Positions 1 to 5,773 of a stretch of DNA of 7,981 nucleotides are shown piece after piece. The translations under genes and the position numbers were made by a program. How positions within the stretch are numbered: the first letter of the stretch is position 1; every line of letters begins with the position of its first letter. A model generated the notes under the pieces. It worked only from the letters and a program-made list of their open reading frames with translations. It was not told the origin of the DNA and did not search any database. This DNA is from Verrucomicrobiota bacterium (GTDB taxonomy: Bacteria > Verrucomicrobiota > Verrucomicrobiia > Chthoniobacterales > UBA10450): the NCBI GenBank assembly GCA_003221375.1, contig QHRI01000171.1:1-7981 (forward strand), written 5' to 3'.

Positions 1-2
1 CA

Positions 3-665
3 TGGGGTAATCGCGCTGATACTTTTGTCATCGACGAGCCGTTTTATGCTTATTACTTAAGCGCCACCGGGAAAGAGCATGCTGGCGCGGATGAAGTGAT
101 CGCCTCCGGCGAGACCGATTGGCGAAAAGTTATCGCGCAATTGACCGGCCCGATCCCGAATGACAAACGGATTTTTTTCCAGAAACAGATGACGCATCAT
201 CTGTTATCGGAAGTGGATCGCGAATGGCTCGGTTCAGTTACGAACTGCTTCCTTATTCGCGACCCGCGCGAGGTGATCGCTTCGTATATTAAAAAGCGAG
301 AGGACCCGACGCTTCCGGACCTGGGTTTTACGCAGCAGGCGGAGATCTTTGATTTTGTTCGGGCTCGCACAGATTCGGTGCCACCGGTCGTGGATGCAAA
401 AGATGTGTTGGAAAATCCGGAGCGAATGTTACGCTTGCTTTGCAAGGCAATCGGCGTGGAGTTTAGTGACTCAATGCTTTCCTGGCCGCCTGGATTGCGC
501 GAGACCGATGGCATCTGGGCGGGTCATTGGTATGGTGAAGTGGCAAAGACGACGTCGTTTCAACCATATCGTCCCCGCGACACTAAAGTGCCCGCGCATT
601 TACAGGAAACTTACGAACGTTGTCGCGAGTGTTACCGACTGCTCTTCGAATATTGCTTACGCTGA
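3..665 (+). CDS. sulfotransferase-like P-loop protein (5' end outside window)
   Basis: The frame is open from base 3 to the TGA at 663-665 and gives about 220 residues; the start and the N-terminal P-loop that would bind the PAPS phosphosulfate lie before the window. Visible landmarks are an early DTFVIDEPFYAYYL segment, QKQMTHHLL, and FLIRDPREVIASY, which resembles the 3'-phosphate-binding strand and helix of sulfotransferases. Later come PPVVDAKDVLENPE and a tryptophan-rich DGIWAGHWYGEV stretch. This arrangement matches, from memory, the N-terminal half of plant branched-chain-aminotransferase-like proteins. The donor fold is recognisable but the substrate is unknown, and enzymatic activity is not proven. 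The next gene downstream on the same strand encodes the aminotransferase half of that plant architecture, which suggests a shared function. An internal ATG at 96 is not the real start, because homology-like sequence precedes it. Confidence 0.8.
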   Translation, partial: WGNRADTFVIDEPFYAYYLSATGKEHAGADEVIASGETDWRKVIAQLTGPIPNDKRIFFQKQMTHHLLSEVDREWLGSVTNCFLIRDPREVIASYIKKREDPTLPDLGFTQQAEIFDFVRARTDSVPPVVDAKDVLENPERMLRLLCKAIGVEFSDSMLSWPPGLRETDGIWAGHWYGEVAKTTSFQPYRPRDTKVPAHLQETYERCRECYRLLFEYCLR

Positions 666-687
666 ATCGCTGGCGGCGCGGATAAAA

Positions 688-726
688 GCGGCGCCAAGTC
701 GCCGCACTCCAAAGCGCGCTGCGCGC
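688..726. repeat. GC-rich small palindromes in the gap after the sulfotransferase gene
   Basis: GCGGCG at 688-693 and CGCCGC at 700-705 form a 6-bp inverted repeat with a 6-nt spacer. GCGCGC at 714-719 is followed two bases later by a second GCGCGC at 721-726, also able to pair. No T-run follows on the plus strand, so an intrinsic terminator is not supported. I read this as a fragment of a dispersed palindromic repeat. Confidence 0.45.
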
Positions 727-769
727 GCAAAATTCCGGACCACTGACTTGGGATTTCTGACCTGTGAAA

Positions 770-799
770 TTCGTGTTCATTCGTGTGCATTCGTGGTTA
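770..799 (+). repeat. three tandem 10-bp units ahead of the aminotransferase gene
   Basis: The units are TTCGTGTTCA (770-779), TTCGTGTGCA (780-789) and TTCGTGGTTA (790-799). All share TTCGTG and have an exact period of 10 bp, about one helical turn. They end 13 nt before the ATG of the next gene. From memory this kind of motif is dispersed in several Verrucomicrobiota and related genomes, so it may be repeat debris rather than a gene-specific operator. Confidence 0.6.
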
Positions 800-812
800 G
801 CTTTCTCACTTC

Positions 813-1733
813 ATGCTTCAGAAATTCGATGAGCGAAATCGCAATCTGATCGTTAATATCAACGGTCAGCTCGTGCACCGCGACAAAGCGGGTATCAGTC
901 CGTTTGATTCTGCCGTCCAGGGCGGGGACGCGGTGTGGGAAGGATTGCGCCTGTACAACGGCCGGATTTTTAAACTTAACGAGCATCTCGACCGGTTGGA
1001 GCGTTCAGCGCGCGCTTTGTCATTCGCCGAAATTCCATCGCGCGAAAAATTCATTGAAGAGATCAAACGCACGCTCGCGGCAAACAAGATGAGCGACGGC
1101 GTGCATATCCGCCTCACGCTTACCCGGGGCGTGAAAATAACATCTGGGATGGATCCGCGCCTGAATCAAAGCGCGCCGACGCTGATCGTTGTCGCAGAGC
1201 ACAAGGCGCCAGTTTACACGAAAATGGGTCTGACTTTGATTACGAGCAAGATCAGGCGTCCGCCGCGCGAGGTTCTGGACGCGCGAATCCATCACGCCAA
1301 TCTGCTGAATTCGATTCTGGCCAAGATCGAGGCAAATAACGCCGGTGCAGACGACGCTTTGATGCTCGATACGCGAGGTTTTGTCGCGGAAACAAATGCC
1401 ACGCACGTTTTTATCGTGCGCAACTCCGATAAGTCGCGAGCGAGCGGGGACCTTGCAACCAGTCGCGTGCTGGCTTGTCCCGAAGGTATTACACGCGCAA
1501 CGGTGATGGACATTTGCGCCGCCGAAAAAATTCGTTGCGTCGAGACTGATCTGTCACTTGTCGATATTTACGGCGCCAGTGAAATGTTTTGTACAGGCAC
1601 AATGGGCGAGCTCGCCGCCGTGATCAAACTGGACAATCGGCAAATTGGCGACGGCCAGGTCGGCGCCATGACGAAACGCCTGAGCGATCTTTACGCCAAA
1701 CGAACTGCGAGCCAAGGGGTGCAGGTTGTCTAG
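813..1733 (+). CDS. branched-chain-amino-acid-aminotransferase-like protein (class IV, PLP fold)
   Basis: The 306-residue product has class IV aminotransferase landmarks in order: FDSAVQGGDAVWEGLR (31-46), HIRLTLTRG (98-106), LDARIHHANLLNSILAKIEA (155-174), VAETNATHVF (191-200), CPEGITRATV (222-231) and TGTMGE (261-266). Length is normal for the family. The ATG at 813 is the only usable start, since in-frame stops lie at 744, 765 and 798. The family moves amino groups between branched-chain or D-amino acids and 2-oxoacids using PLP bound to a lysine. Here the aligned position in the LDxKIHH-type motif is Arg158 (codon CGA at 1284), so normal catalysis is doubtful. There is also a loop insertion of roughly six residues near 204-210. 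The closest plan I recall is the C-terminal half of plant BCAT-like fusion proteins. It could be a non-catalytic or altered paralogue; another ilvE may exist elsewhere in the genome. Confidence 0.88.
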   Translation: MLQKFDERNRNLIVNINGQLVHRDKAGISPFDSAVQGGDAVWEGLRLYNGRIFKLNEHLDRLERSARALSFAEIPSREKFIEEIKRTLAANKMSDGVHIRLTLTRGVKITSGMDPRLNQSAPTLIVVAEHKAPVYTKMGLTLITSKIRRPPREVLDARIHHANLLNSILAKIEANNAGADDALMLDTRGFVAETNATHVFIVRNSDKSRASGDLATSRVLACPEGITRATVMDICAAEKIRCVETDLSLVDIYGASEMFCTGTMGELAAVIKLDNRQIGDGQVGAMTKRLSDLYAKRTASQGVQVV

Positions 1734-1741
1734 GCTATGGC

Positions 1742-1818
1742 TTAAAGAAAACGCCCAACGCTCAACGTCCAACACACAACTGTCTGAATTGGATGTTGGG
1801 CGTTAAGCGTTGGACGTT
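1742..1818 (-). terminator. hairpin element copy A, terminator-like, after msrA
   Basis: Arms at 1750-1773 and 1795-1818 flank a 21-nt loop. Folded as minus-strand RNA, the 24 positions give 21 Watson-Crick pairs, 2 G-U pairs and one mismatch. The T-rich tract TTTTCTTT, of which the first two T are the end of the stem, follows on the minus strand (1744-1751). The element begins 7 nt after the msrA stop codon. On the plus strand it lies 16 nt after the aminotransferase stop, where the stem could still form but no T-run follows. A second copy with identical geometry lies at 5695-5763. It could equally serve as an mRNA 3' stabiliser. Confidence 0.68.
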
Positions 1819-1825
1819 AAAAGCC

Positions 1826-2455
1826 TTATTGTTTCCAAGTTTTCTTTTTGAACGAAACCCGCCCCGAACCTTCCTCGAATGCTTCGAAATGCTCTGGGTT
1901 TTGCTGGTAGTATTTCTGGTGTTGCGGCTCGGCAGGATAAAATTTCATCGCCGGCAGAATTTCGGTCACGATTGGCCTATTGAATTTTCCAGAGCGTGCG
2001 AGTCTTTCTTTTGAAGTCTCCGCGTTTTTTTTCTCGTCATCGTTGCCGTAAAAAATCGCAGCCCGATAACTCGGTCCGATGTCAGTGAACTGTCCATCCG
2101 CTTGGGTCGGATCGATTTGCCTCCAGTAAATATCGAGCAACTGGTCGTAGGAGATTTTGGCCGGATCGTAAGTGATTTGGATCGATTCCCGGTAGCCTGT
2201 TTTTTCCGACGAGACGAGTTCGTAAGTGGGGTTCGGTTCGGTCCCGCCGCAATAACCCACGACCGTTTTAATTACGCCTTTTGCCTTGTCGAATGCAGGT
2301 TCAATGCACCAAAAACAGCCGCCGGCCAGCACCGCGGTTCTGGTTTCCGCAGGAGAAGAATTTTGTCCCTGGCTGCTTGTAATAATGGCCGCAGCAATCA
2401 CCGCGCAGCTGAGTGCCGCAAGAAAGGTTCGCTTCATATTGTCGTTGTTAGACAC
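1826..2455 (-). CDS. msrA: peptide-methionine (S)-S-oxide reductase MsrA, exported
   Basis: MsrA reduces methionine-S-sulfoxide in oxidised proteins, using thiol reductants to regenerate its cysteines. The product has 209 residues. An N-terminal basic stretch and hydrophobic segment (MKRTFLAALSCAVIAAAIIT, residues 7-26), then SSQGQ, look like a signal peptide, so the enzyme should act outside the cytoplasm. The catalytic motif AGGCFWC has Cys47 as nucleophile and Cys50. GYCGG (67-71) follows, where Cys69 might help in resolving. TQADGQFTDIGPSYRAAIF, QHQKYYQQNP and a short C-terminal tail complete a normal MsrA domain. The ATG at 2437 (Met7) is an equally good or better start, since it places MKR at the N-terminus; neither has a clear ribosome site. 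It is a single-gene unit with a hairpin element right after its stop. Confidence 0.95.
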   Translation of the reverse strand: MSNNDNMKRTFLAALSCAVIAAAIITSSQGQNSSPAETRTAVLAGGCFWCIEPAFDKAKGVIKTVVGYCGGTEPNPTYELVSSEKTGYRESIQITYDPAKISYDQLLDIYWRQIDPTQADGQFTDIGPSYRAAIFYGNDDEKKNAETSKERLARSGKFNRPIVTEILPAMKFYPAEPQHQKYYQQNPEHFEAFEEGSGRVSFKKKTWKQ

Positions 2456-2520
2456 ATTCTAAGTCGTCTCGTTGTAAATGGCGGTGTTCGTTGCTAGATA
2501 GTTTAACGCTGGTTGTTTCG

Positions 2521-2557
2521 CCTCTCCCCTTGGGCAAGGCGAGAGGACTAAGGGGAG
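2521..2557. repeat. palindrome with two competing foldings
   Basis: CCTCTC (2521-2526) pairs with GAGAGG (2541-2546), and inside it CCTTG (2528-2532) pairs with CAAGG (2535-2539), with one C/C mismatch between. Alternatively CTCCCCTT (2524-2531) pairs with AAGGGGAG (2550-2557). The two folds exclude each other. It looks like a REP-type dispersed element. Confidence 0.6.
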
Positions 2558-2608
2558 GGGTTTGAAGGGTTCACGCATCGATTACTCTGAAGAATCCTCA
2601 CACTCCCC

Positions 2609-2627
2609 CTCCCTGCAAGGGCGAGGC
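2609..2627. repeat. second CTCCC...AAGGG palindrome in the same gap
   Basis: CCTCCCTGCAAGGGCGAGG contains CCCT-GCA-AGGG with outer C/G-rich flanks that pair partly. It echoes the CCTT...AAGG core of the palindrome about 80 bp to the left, so the two are probably diverged members of one family. Confidence 0.45.
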
Positions 2628-2724
2628 GGCCCTAGATACGCGCAGCACAGCCTAACTTCCGACTCTCACGCGCTCTCAACCGACAAATCGCGACCGGCTG
2701 TGAATAACTCAGTCGATTTTTTGC

Positions 2725-2753
2725 TTGCCATTGACAGGGCGATTCGTCATAAA
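2725..2753 (+). promoter_or_regulatory. sigma-70-like promoter candidate for trmB
   Basis: TTGCCA at 2725-2730 (5 of 6 to TTGACA) and CATAAA at 2748-2753 (4 of 6 to TATAAT) are separated by exactly 17 bp. It lies about 80-120 nt ahead of the possible trmB starts. An overlapping TTGACA at 2731 has no -10 at the right distance. Supported by pattern only. Confidence 0.35.
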
Positions 2754-2833
2754 CGAGTTCAACGTTAATTCAATGCGGGCGAGACCAAATCATCGAAACA
2801 GCCACGCTTCTCTCGGCATCATCTGCCCGTTCA

Positions 2834-3499
2834 TTGGAATTCCAGGACTCGTTCCCTATTCACTTTCTCCTCAGCGTGCCTGCGGATGAGGGTAGCTTAG
2901 CTCACCGCAGGCACGTCCCTTTTCGAGTAATCGAGCTTAATTCGTTAACTGATCGTCTCGACCTCGATAAGATCTTTGGACGCAAGGCGCCCTTGCACAT
3001 CGATCTTGGCTGCGGTGAAGGATCATTCCTTTGCGCGCTGGCGCGGCGCATACCGAACAGGAATTTTCTGGGGATCGAACGCCTGCTCAATCGAATCCGC
3101 ACTTCCGCGCGTAAGGCTGCTACACTGGACAACGTCCGCCTGCTGCGAATGGAAAGTTCGTACGCAGTGCGTTATCTGTTGCCGGCTGAATCAGTCGAGA
3201 CATTTTATCTATTGTTTCCGGATCCCTGGCCAAAGCGCCGTCATCATCAACGCCGAATTGTAACTCCGGATTTCTTGAATTCCATTCATGTCGCGCTCCA
3301 GAAAAACGGGAGTATTCACATCGCGACAGACGACGTTGATTACTTTGGAAAAATCAAAGAAATCGCCGAATTAAATCCCGGTTTTGCAATCGGTAACGCT
3401 GATGTCGATCTACCGCAAAGCAAGTTCGGACGCACTTTCCGCGAAAAGGGCGCGCCCATTCAATGGCTGGAACTGCGGAAAGTTTCGCCCGTAAAATAG
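2834..3499 (+). CDS. trmB: tRNA (guanine-N7-)-methyltransferase TrmB
   Basis: TrmB uses S-adenosylmethionine to make 7-methylguanosine at tRNA position 46 in the cytoplasm. Motifs in the 221-residue reading are the SAM-binding DLGCGEG (57-63), GIER (80-83) ending the next strand, the family signature FPDPWPKRRHHQRR (128-141), IATDD (163-167) with Tyr170, and TFREKG (201-206), the version here of the C-terminal TxFExxG signature. The start is uncertain. The TTG at 2834 is the longest choice and the GTG at 2876 lies inside a palindrome. Recognisable TrmB sequence only begins near residue 33 (VIELNSLTDRLDL), with no ATG, GTG or TTG there. The 3' end overlaps the comEC 3' end on the other strand by 40 bp. 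Confidence 0.93.
   Translation: MEFQDSFPIHFLLSVPADEGSLAHRRHVPFRVIELNSLTDRLDLDKIFGRKAPLHIDLGCGEGSFLCALARRIPNRNFLGIERLLNRIRTSARKAATLDNVRLLRMESSYAVRYLLPAESVETFYLLFPDPWPKRRHHQRRIVTPDFLNSIHVALQKNGSIHIATDDVDYFGKIKEIAELNPGFAIGNADVDLPQSKFGRTFREKGAPIQWLELRKVSPVK
2875..2915. repeat. perfect 11-bp inverted repeat inside the trmB 5' end
   Basis: CGTGCCTGCGG (2875-2885) and CCGCAGGCACG (2905-2915) are exact reverse complements. After a one-base bulge the stem continues with TGAG (2887-2890) against CTCA (2901-2904), leaving a 10-nt loop. The element covers the possible GTG start and encodes residues not expected in TrmB, which suggests it is a mobile palindrome that landed at the gene start. Confidence 0.7.
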
Positions 3500-4320
3500 C
3501 TTTGCGCTTCCCAATCGTCTTGACGGAACCGGAGTATGACTGCGCCGGTCTCATCCTGGCGAAAAAGTCTGATGCCGCGTTTTCGCAAATTTTCCCCCCA
3601 GGCGTCGCTGATTCGCTCGTAGCTGGGAAAGTCGCGCGAAGTCGCAATGATCAACCGCGGCTGCACGGCGTCGAGGAAAGCTTCTGAGCCGGATTCTCCC
3701 GAATGATGCTGACCTTTAATAATAATGTCGCTTTGGAGATTGAAACGACTGACCAACAATGCCTGTTCCGTCTTGATACCACTGTCCGACATAAGAAGGA
3801 TCCGGGTCGTCGGCGCTACCAACAGGTGAATGACATACGCTTGATCATCAGCGATCGGCGCGCTGAAGTTTGGTGGAGGGAATAGGATGTGGGCAGTCAC
3901 ATCCCGCGACAGTTGGAAGCTATCGCCAGCAGTTAGATTGTCCGGTTTGATTCCGTGTTCTTGAAACAAACGTTGTAATCGCCTGTGAACAGCTGAATGA
4001 TCGGGCGCCGGATTATCCACGAGACGGATTCGGGGAAAGTCTTCCAGTAATTGTCTCGTGCCGCCCAGGTGATTGCCGTCCCCGTGAGTAAGCAGTACGC
4101 CGGAAAGCCGGTTCACACCGGCCCAGTGCAGATACTCACGGACTACTCGCGGGTAAGTCCGGTGGCTCCCACTGTCGAACAACCAGTTTGCGGTTCCCGC
4201 TTGTAAATGAACGGTCGCGCCGGCGTCGACATCAAGGACTGTAATCTTTGCAACGAGGTTTTCAGGCCAGTGCGGGTGTTCGACGTAGAAATGGCCGCCG
4301 GGAACATGTGCGAGGAATTG
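3460..4320 (-). pseudogene. comEC: comEC/rec2 C-terminal part: metallo-beta-lactamase-like domain, out of frame with the N-terminal part
   Basis: This stretch continues ComEC in a different frame from the N-terminal part. Recognisable sequence begins at QFLAHVPGGHFYVEHP and enters the C-terminal beta-lactamase-fold domain at ITVLDVDAGATVHLQ. It then shows NWLFDSGS, the metal-site-like THGDGNHLGG, LLMSDSGIKTEQALL and IIIKGQHHSGESGS. In ComEC this domain is linked to processing or handling of incoming DNA outside the membrane. The motif reads HGDGNH where an HxDxDH-type motif is usual, so one metal ligand may be changed. No start codon lies near the frame switch, and an ATG at 4650 in this frame is only a shadow of the N-terminal part. 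Without repair the piece is probably not translated properly. The last 40 bp overlap trmB. Confidence 0.8.
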
Positions 4321-5609
4321 AGGGCGACCGCCAGAATGAAAAACGCAATCGGCACGACGATCAAATTCGCCACCAAAGAAATCGGTGTGACGATGTAGAA
4401 ATACCAAAGCACCAAGGGCAACGAACCGAGCCACGCGGCGAGAGAAACACCAGCTCCGCTGCAAAGCCAATCGAAACCGGTGTGCAACCAGCGCCGCGGA
4501 CCCCGCAACAAGCTTCGTGGCAGGAAAGGATCGGGCGCGGTCCAGCGCTGCAAAAATCCGGCAAATGGATCGGCAAACAGTATGATGGCGCCAACCACCG
4601 CGAATGAGAGCTGAAAGCCTGTCGAAAAAAGTTCGTTCGTGCTCCAGCACAGGAGAAAGAACGCCGCCGCAGCAAGGCTGTTAAGGACGAAGACTCTGCG
4701 TTCAAAAAATAAGCCGCCGAGCAAAATGGAGCTCATCACCGCCGCGCGGACACTCGAAACATGCAATCCCGTCACCGCAGCGTAAAAAAGAAGCAATGGT
4801 ATGATAAGCGCGGCTGCCGATTTGCGTGGTAGCAGCGCGACCATTGCCAGCATCCACAACAGCGCGGCAACAATTCCAACATGCAAGCCCGCGACCGCAA
4901 AAAGGTGAAGGGTACCAGTTTGTTGAAATGGTTCTTCGATGTCTTCCGGTGCTTGGTGCCTGAGTCCAAGCACGATCCCACTCAGAAAATTCTGCGCCTC
5001 AGGCGCGTTCTCCAATCCTCGACAAATTGCGTTCTGCATCCATGCCCGCGACTTTTGCGCGAGGCGCAAAATCGGGTTGCCAACGGCGTGCCGAATCAGT
5101 GCGCCGTCCTCCGCATAGCGGACAAAGAGCATTCGGCGGACGTCGTGACGCGCCAGATACGCGCGCATATCGAATTCGCCGGGATTTCGCGGCGGCGCGA
5201 TGACTTCCGCGGTTCCGAAAAGCTTCAATTCATCACCAAATTCCGGCGTACCTTTCCAACGGACCTGCCAGACAGCGTGTGTCGGTTGTTTTCGACCTTC
5301 AAATTCAACGGACTTGAGCTTTAACAGGAACGTCGCAAATCCGCTGGGCACAGTCTTAGGCTCGGTAACGACGCATCCGGTTGCCGTGACGACTCGTGTC
5401 CGGCTGCCAAGCTCGTCAGCAAGCTGCTGGCCTTCGGTGTCGCTAGTCTCAAGTCGCCATGCGGCGATGACAATGGACATCGCCAGAAAGATCGTAACCC
5501 AAATCAAGGCGGCTTCAGGAAGGCAAAAGCCGTCTGCGACGACAATTCCTATTGCAGCCATGAGCGACAAACCAACAAATGGCTGCCGCGGCCCGTTCAG
5601 GAATTTCAT
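4143..5609 (-). pseudogene. comEC: comEC/rec2 N-terminal part: DUF4131 and competence membrane domain, frame lost at about 4320
   Basis: ComEC/Rec2 is the inner-membrane channel that passes single-stranded DNA during natural transformation. The frame starts at the ATG at 5609. Residues 1-50 carry two hydrophobic segments. Residues 70-170 form the soluble OB-like region (DUF4131), including PPRNPGEFDMRAYLARHDV. The competence domain starts near 208 with LSGIVLGLR, then QQTGTLHLFAVAGLHVG (229-245), VSSVRAAVMSSILL, FSTGFQLSFAVVG and PISLVANLIVVPIAFFILAVAL. ComEC-like sequence stops at residue 430 (base 4320); the following 58 residues are an out-of-frame tail to the stop at 4143. The expected link of about 25-35 residues before the PGGHFYVE segment is missing in both frames, which points to a deletion with frame change rather than one miscalled base. 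Either the gene is dead or the assembly is wrong here. Confidence 0.85.
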
Positions 5610-5687
5610 CCATCGGCTTTTCGCTTATTCGGCCTTGGCAAGGCAAGCAGCAATCGCGAGAGCGCAGATTGCCGGAGATGTGAAATG

Positions 5688-5763
5688 AGGGAAAAACGCC
5701 CAACCTCCAACACCAAACACTCAATTACCTGAATTGGACGTTGAGAGTTAAGCGTTGGACGTT
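5688..5763 (-). terminator. hairpin element copy B, terminator-like, after the usp gene
   Basis: Arms at 5695-5718 and 5740-5763 flank a 21-nt loop, the same geometry as copy A at 1750-1818. As minus-strand RNA about 20 of 24 positions pair, counting G-U pairs. The stem is followed on the minus strand by TTTTTCCC, whose first two T end the stem. It begins 10 nt after the usp stop. The GTTAAGCGTTGGACGTT block and the TGAATTGGA loop segment are the same in both copies. It also lies upstream of comEC and would separate the two transcripts. Confidence 0.65.
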
Positions 5764-5773
5764 TAAGAACCTG

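Larger units (their letters stand above)
2456..2833. other. intergenic region between msrA and trmB (378 bp, no gene)
   Basis: The divergent gap holds two palindromic repeats at 2521-2557 and 2609-2627 and a promoter-like site at 2725-2753 facing trmB. Any msrA promoter should lie at its left end, but I find no convincing hexamers there. An open frame at 2562-2768 is only a read-through of the repeats. No tRNA or recognisable small RNA was seen. Confidence 0.6.

Noticed and set aside
770..799. Possible minimal CRISPR or iteron array
   Set aside because: Units are 10 bp, directly adjacent and only three; no spacers, cas genes or replication genes.
349..849. A 166-residue plus-strand open frame overlapping the sulfotransferase and aminotransferase genes
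   Set aside because: It lies out of frame over two recognisable genes and reads through the repeat-filled gap; the residues show no family pattern.
2699..2707. TGTGAATAA, one base away from a DnaA box
   Set aside because: A single imperfect site with no companions, no AT-rich unwinding stretch and no dnaA or dnaN nearby does not support an origin.
2731..2736. Perfect TTGACA hexamer
   Set aside because: No -10-like hexamer lies 16-18 bp downstream; the overlapping TTGCCA with CATAAA at 17 bp is the better candidate.
2562..2768. A 68-residue open frame on the plus strand in the msrA-trmB gap
   Set aside because: Its sequence is a translation of the palindromic repeats (SPSLQGRGG), it has no recognisable domain or ribosome site, and its end overlaps the promoter-like site.
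4143..5609. Programmed frameshift as the reason for two comEC frames
   Set aside because: No slippery heptamer or stimulatory structure is apparent at the switch, and conserved linker sequence is missing, which frameshifting cannot explain.
4881..5688. Plus-strand open frames of 147 and 162 residues opposite comEC
   Set aside because: They are antisense to clear ComEC membrane and DUF4131 sequence and have no domain of their own.
5610..5694. Possible small gene between comEC and hairpin copy B
   Set aside because: Short frames here (for example one reading AICALAIAACLAKAE then stop) have no start or ribosome site and are too short to support.
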